DNA from: Bin87 sp965262485 | Lineage (GTDB): Bacteria; Chloroflexota; Dehalococcoidia; Lucifugimonadales; UBA3495 | Assembly: GCA_965262485.1 (NCBI GenBank) | Contig: OZ253540.1 | Location: 620,001-684,000, forward strand | Reading direction: 5' to 3' | Length of the DNA: 64,000 nt | Shown here: positions 46,688 through 56,614 of the stretch, piece after piece | How positions within the stretch are numbered: position 1 is the first letter of the stretch | How the letters are laid out: the number at the start of each line of letters is the position of its first letter | Translations under genes and position numbers: made by a program | Notes under the pieces: model-generated | Told to the model about the DNA's origin: nothing | What the model saw: the letters and a program-made list of their open reading frames with translations, nothing else | Database searches by the model: none

Positions 46688-47076
46688 AGAACTCCTCGTG
46701 GATGGTTCGCAGCGTGGCTTGACATCTATAGGAGCATCATTTTTGCTGGCCAGTTAGCCAGGACCTTTTCGCTGGCCATCGACAGCCGCAGTGGTACGTT
46801 TTGCCGACGCCCTTGACAGCGGCGGTCGCCGGCAACCCTACCGGCATCGACATCTGATACGATCAAGGCCTAACCGAGTGATATTTTTGCTGAACACTCA
46901 AGCGGACATTTCCCCTGAACGCCGACAGCCGCCAGCCGACGATCGACCCGCCCACGTGGCCCACTTTACTGCCGCCTTTTACACCCTCGTCCAGGAGCTC
47001 GCTCTACCCGCTCAATCTCTCGGGTTTCCTAACCCCCTAATGTGTCCCATTTTCGCTGACGGTCTACAGTGGATTC
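46688..47076. other. Intergenic region right of the IS remnant
   Basis: It contains the right inverted end of the IS remnant (46879-46986) and no supported gene. The IS110-type end should lie between 46688 and 46878 but is not recognisable. Confidence 0.4.
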
Positions 47077-47880
47077 TCAATTGCTCCTCGGGCGAGCGTC
47101 GAGCATCTCGACCCGTACCTCCATTGCTCTGGGATATAGCGCCGGGCCAAACTGGTTGAACATCGCCACGTCGGCCGCATCGCGTCCATAAGCGACGACA
47201 ACTCGCCCTCCACGTGGGACGGCCTGCGTTGCATCGAAGGTGTACCAACGGCCACCTACGTACGCCTCGAACCAAGCGTGAAAATCCATCGGCTCGAGTT
47301 CGTGCAGATAGCCTACAACGATACGCGCTGGGATACAGAGGCTGCGGGATAACGCGATGCCCAAATGAGTGAGCTCGCGGCATACGCCCTCGCGCTGCTG
47401 GTTGACCTCGACTGCCGACATCTGAAAATTGCTAGAATCCGGATTGAAGCGCACGGCGGTGCGGATCCACCCTACAATTCTAGCCACTTGATCGTAGCCG
47501 GGCTCGACGCCGTCTACGAGTTCCCTACCGAGGTCTATAAACCGGTCGGACTCGCAATAACGGCTGGGAAGAAGATAGGTTAGAACCTCGTCCGGTAGAT
47601 TATGCACCTCGTCAAATGGCGCGCCAGGCGACACGTCAATGCCGTCTGCGGTTGAAACGTCCGCAGATCTACGGATAGAAAACTCACCTGGGGGTGCTAT
47701 CAATCGCTCGCACAGGTTACCGTAACTGTCCGCATACTCTTTGATCGGTACGCTTGGCGTCAACGTGCAGTCTTCATGCGCCACCCACTGTTGTGCTCCG
47801 CTTCGAGGGCGGAGCATCAGGATAAAAGGCGTAGGGACGCTCACATCAAAGGTAATATCACAACTTGTACGAAGCCACAT
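47077..47880 (-). CDS. Transglutaminase-like cysteine protease family protein
   Basis: This roughly 267-residue protein has the transglutaminase core triad: Cys in QQREGVCRELTHLGIALSRSL, His in MDFHAWFEAYVGG and Asp in WYTFDATQ. An N-terminal beta-sandwich (about 1-90) precedes it. Bacterial members act as peptidases or amidases, or are linked to ATP-grasp/alpha-E partners, which are absent here. I chose ATG 47880 with AAGGGA upstream over 47907. It lies between mobile-element and hsdM remnants and looks intact. Confidence 0.85.
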   Translation of the reverse strand: MWLRTSCDITFDVSVPTPFILMLRPRSGAQQWVAHEDCTLTPSVPIKEYADSYGNLCERLIAPPGEFSIRRSADVSTADGIDVSPGAPFDEVHNLPDEVLTYLLPSRYCESDRFIDLGRELVDGVEPGYDQVARIVGWIRTAVRFNPDSSNFQMSAVEVNQQREGVCRELTHLGIALSRSLCIPARIVVGYLHELEPMDFHAWFEAYVGGRWYTFDATQAVPRGGRVVVAYGRDAADVAMFNQFGPALYPRAMEVRVEMLDARPRSN

Positions 47881-47949
47881 TTCGATTCCCTTACTTGTCA
47901 AACCCACGTTATCAGCTGGCTATGTCCGGTGCTACAGGGCGCCTTTTAC

Positions 47950-48262
47950 ATTCACCCTCAAAACCAACTCGTTGACCGGGGCCCACTTGGACGATTTCGT
48001 GTCCTGCTACCGCGCCGACGACCGGGCGCAGCGTGTCGAGTCCGAACGGTTCCGCCGCTTCACCTACGACGAGCTGACCCAGCGGGACAAGGCCAACCTG
48101 GACATCTTCTGGCTCCACGACGAGAGCCTGGAGGACTCCGAGAACCTGCCGCCGCCCGACGTAATCGCCGAGGGGATCATGGAAGACCTGCGGGCCGCGC
48201 TGGAACAGCTGGAGGAAATCGCGGCGGATTTGGGGGCGGAAGTTGAGACCCCGAATACTTGA
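47950..48262 (+). pseudogene. hsdM 3' fragment
   Basis: The frame matches the end of hsdM at 39448-39763: FTLKTNSLTGAHLDDFVSCYRADDR to LEQLEEIAADLGAE, at about 90 percent DNA identity by eye. Homology starts abruptly near 47950. The divergence suggests the tail of a second, different type I system rather than a recent copy. The RloC-like gene lies on the opposite strand just to the right. Confidence 0.85.
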
Positions 48263-48442
48263 GGGAGTGGTCGGGGTGCTTGCTGTGTAGCGTATGCGTA
48301 ATCAGTAATCAGTAATCGCCACACCCGTCACAGAAAGCGGTGGGGCATTGCGTGCGCATCCGATCATCCAATTCAGTCGCTCGTACCTGCTCACAGAATA
48401 CCGGGACTACGATGTCTTTCATTTTCGGCGTTGCAGAGGCGA

Positions 48443-50740
48443 TCACACTGTTGGTGGTCCCGCCAAAGACAAGGTTCGCTTTACAAACCCCAAGAGCTCT
48501 GTTGGGTTGATGAGTTCGGCATTAGTGTCGTGATGGAAACGGTTAGCATATTCCAATATGTTTTCGAGTTCTAATATAGTTTCCTCGTTGATGACTTCAT
48601 CCGAACTACCGATGCGCTGCCGGCATTCTTGAACGAACTGGCCGAGTAGCTTGCCCGGTGGGAATTGACCAGGGCAGGCCACTCGGAAATAACCTTCCAA
48701 ATAAAAACGGATCGCAGGTGCCACCTCCCTTACGATACCTGATTGGTTGTCCGCGTATCCCAGGAGGAGGAAATACCGCTGGTCATGTTCTGTAATTGAA
48801 TCCTGGGACGCGTCCCAGCTTAGTATTGTCGATTCATTTCCCTTTGGGGCAATTTCCAACGTGGTGTACTCCTCATGGCGATTCACCCCACTCAAGATGC
48901 CGCAAAGGAACCTCTTGTTATGTGACAATACTATTGTCTGTTTCGCCCGGCGCGCTAGGGCCCTTACTGTTTGTACCGTGACCAAGGAACGGTGATCATC
49001 CAAACTCGACATAGGATCGTCTACGACTACCACCGTCTCAGCAAGATTGGGGTTGCGGTCCAGAGATGAAAAGAAAAGTGCAAGAGCTAACGTGTTTCGG
49101 TCGCCAGCGCTGAGCAAATTTCGAAATGACGGTACACCCGGGGGGTTGTTGCTGTTCCTAACCGCAATCGGTGTGTTATTGATCACCACGTTGTATGTAC
49201 ATGTCGATCCGGATCCCCCTCCGATATTCGATGGGACTAAATTTCCAACACGAAAACCCGCGTTGAACCGGTCGAGGTAAACATTTACTCCATCCTGCAA
49301 CTGAGGGAAAACGTTGTTCCGGTACTCAACCAGTTCAGCTCTAGCGTCATCCCGCGCCGTTTCTGTATGCACCTTGGCTGCCAGCTCGTCCAAATATGCG
49401 TTGCACAGTTGAGCAATATCTTCACGGAAGCGAGATTTTGTCGCCTTCAGCCGGTTTAGCGTAGCCGTAATTTGGCCTGCGTCGGCCGTGTCCGCTTGCT
49501 GTTTCACCTGTTGGATCGCTTCATTAGTTTGCAGCAGAGTTTCATTAATTACCGCTGTAGTTTGCCTTCGGGCGTCATACGCATTGAGCGCATCCACGGT
49601 AGGTTGGATTAGAGCCTGCGGTTCGAGAGGTGCGGATTGTTTCGCTTTCAGCTGTTGTGCTACGGCTGTTCGCGCTGCGTTCCAGTCGTCCACAATAGCT
49701 TTTGTATCAATCTCAACGTCTGGCACATCGCAATAGCTGGACCAAAACTGCAGGGACTGCATCAGCGTACTGACTGAGCGCTCGAACTCCACTTGCTTGC
49801 CATCAGCGTGGTTGCGGTCGATGTCTTTGATTAACCCAGAGACAGTCTGTTTCAAGCGCGTATACTCTTGGCTGAAATACGCCCGATAATGCGCTATCAG
49901 GTCAACGGCCTCCATGTCTTGGCCGCAGAATGGACACAGGCTGTCCCCACGTTCCGCCGCCCTAAGCACGCCGTCGGCGACCCAAGGTTCTCCGCCATCG
50001 CCGAGGGTCTGTATATGTGCCTTTACCTGGACTTCGGCCGATCTGTCTAGATCGGGCAGGTCTTTCCCCAAGGTTTCTCGAATAGCTTCAGTGTCGAACC
50101 CTGGTAATTTTATACTCGCAAAAATTGGTCCGTTCTGCACGGATGCTTGGTCTTGCGCAGCCTTCAACGCACGCTCTGTAGCGGCAATCGTTTCATCCAA
50201 ATCAGGTAGTTCAGTAAGGGCGCAAAATACATCGGGCGACAGCCCAAAGCGTTCTTGCTCCGGTATAGCGGCGGAATTAGCGGCTATGGCCGTATTGTGT
50301 TCAGCAACGCGGGAGACGAGAACTTGTAGGCTGCGGTTAAGAGCGACGCCTTGATCCCCGAGGATCAGTTCATGAAGGTTCTGTCGATGACGAGCTTCCA
50401 CGTCTAAACCAGAATAAACATTCTCATCTACAAAATTGTCGTCGAACACCTTTAGGTTGGCCAACGTGACACTCCAAGCGCCATTTTGAAATATCACGTC
50501 GGATGGTTCGTCTTGCCAGTTCAGAACCGCTTTAGGTGGGTGCTGGGAACCGAGCCGCCGCCTTTCTGCTATTGGCGACGGGTCGTCGCTACTGAGTGAG
50601 CGTAAGACAGCCGTTAGTGTAGTCTTCCCTTGGGCGTTGTCCGCGTAGACTAGGGTGAGTTTTTTCAACTCGTGCGATGCGCCTGCGGCATCAGAGTCAA
50701 ACTTTCCAATGTTTTGGAGTAATTTGATACGCGTAATCAT
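48443..50740 (-). CDS. AAA_13 ATPase with zinc hook, RloC/PrrC-like anticodon nuclease candidate
   Basis: This 765-residue SMC-like ATPase has Walker A YADNAQGKTTLTAVL (about residues 32-46), a coiled-coil middle with zinc-hook CPFCGQ, the ABC signature NLLSAGDRNTLALALFF, Walker B VVVVDDPMSSLDD and the switch His (VLSHNK). The C-terminal region has Arg-x3-Glu in PAIRFYLEGYF and later FHHD, which could be the Arg-x3-Glu-xn-His triad of PrrC/RloC anticodon nucleases. Those are coupled to type I restriction loci, as here. The spacing to His is longer than in PrrC, so nuclease activity is inferred. Start ATG 50740 has no obvious alternative. Confidence 0.75.
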   Translation of the reverse strand: MITRIKLLQNIGKFDSDAAGASHELKKLTLVYADNAQGKTTLTAVLRSLSSDDPSPIAERRRLGSQHPPKAVLNWQDEPSDVIFQNGAWSVTLANLKVFDDNFVDENVYSGLDVEARHRQNLHELILGDQGVALNRSLQVLVSRVAEHNTAIAANSAAIPEQERFGLSPDVFCALTELPDLDETIAATERALKAAQDQASVQNGPIFASIKLPGFDTEAIRETLGKDLPDLDRSAEVQVKAHIQTLGDGGEPWVADGVLRAAERGDSLCPFCGQDMEAVDLIAHYRAYFSQEYTRLKQTVSGLIKDIDRNHADGKQVEFERSVSTLMQSLQFWSSYCDVPDVEIDTKAIVDDWNAARTAVAQQLKAKQSAPLEPQALIQPTVDALNAYDARRQTTAVINETLLQTNEAIQQVKQQADTADAGQITATLNRLKATKSRFREDIAQLCNAYLDELAAKVHTETARDDARAELVEYRNNVFPQLQDGVNVYLDRFNAGFRVGNLVPSNIGGGSGSTCTYNVVINNTPIAVRNSNNPPGVPSFRNLLSAGDRNTLALALFFSSLDRNPNLAETVVVVDDPMSSLDDHRSLVTVQTVRALARRAKQTIVLSHNKRFLCGILSGVNRHEEYTTLEIAPKGNESTILSWDASQDSITEHDQRYFLLLGYADNQSGIVREVAPAIRFYLEGYFRVACPGQFPPGKLLGQFVQECRQRIGSSDEVINEETILELENILEYANRFHHDTNAELINPTELLGFVKRTLSLAGPPTV

Positions 50741-51006
50741 GGTAAACCTAATTGAGAGGCGTGGGAGTTGGCGTGGGAGTTAATGTAGCCGATGCTGACG
50801 ATGTCACCGCCCGCTAGTCGCAATCGAGAACCGAACTTTCAAAATGGTTCAGCTAGATTTCCCTTCATATTACCGCTTTGCGGACATGCACAAAAGCAAA
50901 ATCGGTATCCGCCGTCGACCTGATAAAGTTCCGAGGGCACGTCATACCAAATGCTTGGGAGGGTTAGCATGGCGGGCTACTGCACAACACGTCAAGCCAA
51001 AAGATA

Positions 51007-54000
51007 TTAAATCCGCACCACCTCCGGCTCGGCAGCGCCCCGTTGGGCGGCTGCGTCCACGAACCAGTCCACAATCTGCGGGTGGCAGGTGAATACCAGC
51101 ACCTGGTTGGCCTCGGATAGTTCTATGAATGATCCGGCGGCCTTGGTTCCCCTGATCGGATCAAAGTTCACCAATGCTTCGTCCACGATTACCGGGAGAC
51201 GTTCCGCCCGCTGGCCCAGCTCAAGGATCAGCCCGAACCGCAGCGCCAGGAACAGTTGCTCTCGAGTGCCGCGGCTCAGCTGTTGGGGCGTCTTGATGTT
51301 GCCAGTAGCGTCCATGACGTTGATCTCGGAACTGCCCAGCGGGGAAAACACGGCCTGGTACGCGCCATCGGTAACATCGAGGAAGAAACGCTCGGCGTGG
51401 CGGATCACATCCGGTTGCCGTTCCTTCTCGAACTTGCTTTGCGCCCGCCTGATGAGGCTCTCAGCTATCGTGCGGACCGCCCAATCTCGCGCGTGCCCCT
51501 GTAACTCTTCCGTCAGGCGATGACGCTCCAACCGCAATCTCGACGAATCTTCCTCGCTGGCGAGCCCTTCAAGCGTCGTCTGGATGGAACCGCGCTCGGT
51601 GTCCAATGCAGACCGCTGGGCATCTATCTCTTCCAGATCCGCCTCAAATTGCCGTACGCCGTCTCGGATGGTCTGGAATCAGTTGCAGCCAACGTGGCGC
51701 GCAGGGCTTCCAGTGCATCGCCCGGCCCGTTGATCCGCTGCATCTGTTCCACAGCGCCAGTGATGGTCGCTGTCAAGCCAGACCGTTCTTGGAAGATCTG
51801 GTTGCGTGTCCGGAAATCATCAACATCCTCGGCGCCACCGGACTTCAGCAACACCGCGATCTCGTCGGCGACCTCTCGCTGGCTCTTTTGCCGGTCCGTC
51901 AACTCCTGCTGAGCCTCCTCCAGTTCCTTCTCAGCATCGGTACGCGTTCGAGCCGCTTCCGACACGTGGCGATGCAGGTCAATGATGTCGTCGGCTACAC
52001 CAGCGACCTTGGCGTAGTCGCTCCATTCGACCTCAAAGCCGTGGGCTTCCGCCAGCGGTCGAGCCATTCCGATGAATTCATCGATGTCCGTCTGGATGGC
52101 GGCAATGCGACGCTGCATCTCGTCCACCTCGTGGTGGTGGGTCCGCGCCAAATCCACCAGGGTGCGCAACTCCTGGATGCTGTCAGGCGAGAAGGTGCTC
52201 AACAGGCCGCGCTGCCGGAGCCATGCTTGCCATGTTTGCTCCTCGACCTCAAGCGCTGCCTGAGCGTCCTGTAGGGATTGCTGTGCTTCATTTCGCCGCA
52301 GGGTTTGGCGTTCCGCGCGTTCGGTCGCCTGGGCCAGTCTGGTTTCCAGTTGTCGCCATTCCCTGATGCTAGTCTCTCCCGCGTCCAACACTTCCTCAGC
52401 TTCCACCAGTGCGTCCGCGTCGAGAGCCTCCAGGCCCAATGCGTCAGAGTCCGCCTGGAGCCGCGACCGGATTCCCCCCAATTGTTCATCGGCCTCGTGA
52501 ATTTGCCTCCGTATCCGCGCCGCCACTGGGGACGCCGTAGCTCCGATGGGCGAACGACCTCTGATGAACAGAAACGCAGCCGCCGTGAACAGCACTGCGC
52601 CGATAACCGCCAGGATGGCGCCCACTCCGGGTGTAGCGGACAAGGCAAGCCAGATACCAGCCACCAGCAGCGCGACGCCAAATATACCCAACACACCGGC
52701 GAGGAGTCTGGTCCTGCCGCCATGCGCCGCTCCTTCGCCAGGTTGCGGGTCATCGCCAACCTGTTCTCTCAGGTCCTTGCTTCGTCCTTCCACCCGGTCC
52801 AATTCAGCGAAAGTGTTTCTGGATTGCCGGATTCGCCGGCGGCGCTCGCGGATATCGTTCTCGTCCAGCTCGGGCGGTGGGGTGTTGTCCCGGTCGGCCT
52901 GCGCCCGTTCCGCATCCTCGCGGGCATCCGCCAACGCCGTCTCCTCCTGCGCCAGCGCAGTCCGCGATCTCTCGATGGCGGCCCGGGCGTTCTGAAGCCG
53001 CTCGCCGTGGTTAGCAACTTCCTCACGAACGACCAGCGAGAGGTCGAAACTGTTGAGGCGCTCGGCATCCCAGTCCGGACCCAGGTTAGCCAGCGAGGTA
53101 TCCAGCTCGGAGCGTTTGATGGAGAGTTCGGCCCGTCTCTCGGGCAGGTCCTTGACTGACTGATCGAATGCACTTCGACCGCGCTCTAGTGCGCGAACCT
53201 CGTTCGATCTCCCCAGGATCACCAGGTGCTCGATCTCTTCGTCAACGTTCGCCTTGATGCGTTTCACCCGTTCGTCCGCCGAGGAAAGTTCCTGGAGGGC
53301 AGTTTCGGCCCGTGTCTCCAGGGATTCCAGGCGGGCGGTGCCATTCTCTGGAAACGCCTCAACCGTCGGCAGTTCTGCCAGTGTTCGTTCTGCGTTGATG
53401 AGGTCGTTCCAAGGATCCCAGGCTCGGATCAGACTTTCATGCCGTTCCTTTTCCGAGATGAGCTGCAGGCGACGCTCGCCCACGTCTTTCAATTCTCCAT
53501 CGATCTCGGCCAGGCGTTCCGATTGGCGACGATAATCCGTCGCATAGCCTGCGATTTCTCCCAATTCCGTATCTGTTCTTTCGATGCTTTGGATCACGTT
53601 TGGGACGAACTGGTTTCTGCCTTGTGGTCGAAAAATCTCATCCTTCTGGCGGCCCAGTTCTGCCAGGGCAGTAGGCAGCCTCATCGCTCCGATGCCAGCG
53701 CTGTAGATCTGGAGGTTGACGCTGTCGTCGTTCAGCAGGCTTTCATTGTTCAATTCATCAAGCGTGAAGGCAAAGATACCTTCGAATACGCTTCTCGAGT
53801 GGTTTCCCAGCAGCCTCGGCAACTCCTCGCTTGGGATCGCCTCGCCGGTGCTGGAGCTGAGCGTAACCGGACCGACGCCCCTGCCCTGGGTGCGCTGGAT
53901 GGTGATCAATCCCCCAGCATCGGTGGCGATCGTAACCCGCCCACCGTGGCGGCCGCCAGACAAGGGCGGGTAAGGATTCGCTCTGCTACGGCCATCCGGA

Positions 54001-54152
54001 AACCCGAACAGAACCCTGCGAATGAATTCAAGCAGCGTGCTCTTGCCAGCCTCGTTGGGACCGTAGAAAATCGTGACCGGACGCTCTAACGGGCCAAAAC
54101 TGCGGTTGGTGAATCGCCCGAAGCCGTCGATATGCAGGCCAGTAATTCTCAT
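51007..54152 (-). pseudogene. Frameshifted YhaN/SbcC-like ATPase
   Basis: From 54152 the protein opens MRITGLHIDGFGRF with Walker A FYGPNEAGKSTLLEF and long coiled coils. The coiled region includes two transmembrane helices (about residues 480-535: LLAGVLGIFGVALLVAGIWL and following), typical of AAA_27/YhaN. The frame breaks near 51660-51690, after LRATLAATDSRPS. The C-terminal part continues in another frame (RQFEADLEEIDAQR) to LSRGTREQLFLALRFGLI and Walker B LPVIVDEALVNFD. Joined, it is about 1,045 residues and complete. One base explains the break, so an assembly error is possible. The ATG overlaps the upstream SbcD-like stop. Confidence 0.8.
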
Positions 54153-55404
54153 CAGCGGTCTTCCTCGGCAAGCAGGTTCACAGCCAACCCTTCCGCTTCG
54201 TCGAGCAGCGCCGCGATTTCTTCGTCGGTGAAAGCGGAAAGGTGCCGTCTGTATCGCGTGTGCTGGTAGAGGTCAGCAAGTCCATCACGGAGCGACGCGG
54301 GAGTTTCCCTCATCTGATCGGCGGTCCGCAGTACCTCGGCCAGGAAGTCCTCGCCGGACCGCATGGCCTCATGGTCGATGGGAGCGGCGGTTTCGTCTTC
54401 GATGCGTTCGCACCACACAAACGGAAGCCGTCCAGCCCATTGGTCGTTGACTCCTTCCAAGAGATCCTCCACTGCGTTGGGCTGGCGCAGGAACCGATTC
54501 AATTCGCCTCGCCCGGTTAGAGTTATGCGGGCGACCACTGACCTGCCCTCTGCGCTATCCAGCAAACTTTGCATTGCGTCATCTATTTCGTTGAGCAGGT
54601 CCTGTTCAGTCTCTAACGCGCTGATATCTACGCTGACCCGTTCCCATCGCACAGTGTCCGTGGGGCGGAAATCCAAACTTACGTTGCCGTCCGCGTCGAC
54701 TTCCACCAGGTAGACGCCCCGGGTGCCGGCCTCGTGGGGTGTCGCCCCTGCGAATTGCCCGGATACACCACCGTCGGAGTTCGTTGGCGGAGTATCTGGC
54801 GCGTGTGAACGTGGCCCAACGCCCAGTAGTCAACTCCCGATTGCACCAGGTCGTCCAGGGAGCAGGGGGCGTACAACGCGTGGTCAGTGTTGCCGCCGAC
54901 GTTGGCGTGCAGGAGGCCGATGGAAAAGGCGCGCTCGTCCACGTGCCCAAGACGCGAGACGAGATTCTCGTACACGTCTCGGGTGGGATAGCTGATGCCG
55001 TAAACCAGGGCACGATCAGGTTCATCGTGGAAGACGGGAGCTGCTGAGAAATCAGCGCCGAACCGATGACATCCCGCAGGATAAGACAGCCGTGCTTCCC
55101 AACCGTCCAGCGGGTCGTGGTTGCCGTGGCAGACGAATGACCGGATGCCGGCGGAGTCCAGACTGCGCAAACCATCGATGAAGGCACGTTGGGCGCGGAG
55201 ACTTCGGTCGGCGCCGTCGTAGATGTCTCCGGCGACGAGCAGGGCATCCACCCGTTCAGAGATGCAGAGGTCTATGATGTTTTTGTAGGAATCGAAAGTG
55301 GCCGAGTACAGTGCCTGGGCCACATTTTCTGGCGCCGCTGCCCTGATCCCCGTGAACGGACTGTCCAGGTGGAGATCAGCGGCGTGAACAAATTTGAGCG
55401 TCAT
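54152..55404 (-). pseudogene. Frameshifted YhaO/SbcD-like metallophosphatase
   Basis: The start at 55404 (MTLKFVHAADLHLDSPFTGIRA) has the DLH, GDIYDG, GNHD and GHVH motifs of a calcineurin-type nuclease binding two metals. After YPGNSQGRH the frame shifts near 54740, in a run of C, and the remainder (HEAGTRGVYLVEVDADGNVSLDF onward) ends at 54152 with TGA overlapping the next ATG. Joined, it is about 417 residues, normal for YhaO. With YhaN it would form an SbcDC-like DNA end-processing complex. A homologous decayed copy lies at 44551-45013. Confidence 0.8.
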
Positions 55405-55715
55405 ATTTGGTGGTCATCCCATTTACAATTTGTCGGTATCCACGTTCGTAGAAATTTCGTTGAGAGCATGGTGACCACATGTCGCGGCCACTGCTAACCA
55501 CAGCGGTTTCCACGCTCAACCCGAAGTCGCCCAATCGGAACTCCGTAGTCAGATACGGACATAGTTCCGGGTCGGGGCAGATCATAGAGCCGCAGCCAGA
55601 CGATCTTGGCAATGGGTCGGTATCCCTTTGATTGACACGTCGCGAAAACGGGATTAGGTCAACCGACAACACGGCGCCGGATCAAGTCGCTCCTTGGGAA
55701 ATTGCGCAGTGCGCC
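55405..55715. other. Intergenic region before an IS5 element
   Basis: No gene or clear regulatory signal is supported in these roughly 310 bases. Confidence 0.4.
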
Positions 55716-55718
55716 TAA

Positions 55719-56581
55719 GAGCCTGTCTACGATCTCCGGAATATGTTAAGTTGAGGCTATTATCAGGGGAGGGGTAATCATGTCTCATTCCTATCCCAGC
55801 GACATCAGCCGGGAGCAATTCGCCCGTATTCTGCCGACGTTGGAGTCGGCCCGACGTCGGACCAAACCCCGCACCGTGGACTTGTATGACGTTTTCTGCG
55901 GTGTGCTGTATCTGCTGAAAAGCGGGTGCCAGTGGCGAATGCTGCCCGCGGACTTTCCCAAACTGGCGCACTTGCTACCGGTATTTCCGGCAATGGAGTG
56001 AGCGGCCCGACCCGGAGCAGGATTCCATTCTGGGGCAAGTCCTAAAAAAAATCGGTTGGCGAGGCCCGACAAAGCAATGGGCGGAAAGAGCAGACCAGCT
56101 TCTGTATCGTGGACTCCCAGAGCGTCAAGAACACGGACACCGCCGAGCACAAGGGCTATGACGCGGGCAAGAAGGTATCCGGAATCAAGCGACACATCGC
56201 GGTGGACACGCAAGGATTGCCCCATGCGATCCACATAACCACGGCCAACGTCACCGACCGGGCTGGGGCTTTGGCGATGTTTGACCGGCGGCGGGACGGC
56301 CTCAGTCAAGTGCAGAACGTGCTGGTGGACGGGGGTTACACCGGAAAGCCCTTTGCTGCTGCGGTGCAAAGCTTGTTGGGAGCCGCGGTGGAAGTGGTGA
56401 AACGCAGCGAACTGCACACCTTCGTGGTGCTTCCAAAGCGATGGGTGGTAGAGCGATCTTTCGCCTGGCTGGAAAAGTGCCGCCGCCTCTGGAAGAACTG
56501 CGAAAGAAAGCTCAATACCAGCCTGCAAATGGTGGTGCTTGCCTTCATGGTGCTAATCCTCAAAAGATTGTAAACAGGCTC
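55719..56581 (+). mobile_element. IS5-family insertion sequence with frameshifted transposase
   Basis: The 863-bp element has inverted ends GAGCCTGT (55719-55726) and ACAGGCTC (56574-56581), flanked by TAA on both sides (55716-55718 and 56582-56584) as a 3-bp target duplication. Inside are two pieces of one transposase, which suggests a natural two-frame arrangement or a frameshift. Intact ends and target duplication mark it as a fairly recent insertion. Confidence 0.8.
55780..56573 (+). CDS. IS5-family transposase in two frames
   Basis: The first frame (55780-56001, SREQFARILPTLESARRRTK and LYLLKSGCQWRMLP) carries the N-terminal DUF4096-type domain. The second (about 56056-56573) carries the DDE domain: VDSQSVKNTDTAEHKGYDAGKKVSGIKRHIAVD, the first Asp, LVDGGYTGKPF, and VERSFAWLEKCRRLWKNCERKL, the Glu region. 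Many IS of this group use -1 or +1 frameshifting at an A-rich slip; the CTAAAAAAAATCG run at about 56040-56052 is a candidate site. Confidence 0.75.
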
Positions 56582-56614
56582 TAACCAACGGGGCGGCGAT
56601 CGAAAAGGCATGCA

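Larger units (their letters stand above)
45113..46986. mobile_element. Insertion-sequence remnant with roughly 108-bp inverted ends
   Basis: The left end (45113-45220: GTGTAAAGGGCGGCGGTAAA, then GTGGGCCACGTGGG) and right end (46879-46986) are long inverted repeats of about 80-85 percent identity, both ending in TGTCCGC and GTTCAGCAAAAAT. Inside are a helix-turn-helix fragment, the C-terminal part of a DDE/rve transposase and an IS110-type fragment. The element has therefore been deleted internally and invaded. It is not autonomous. Confidence 0.7.
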
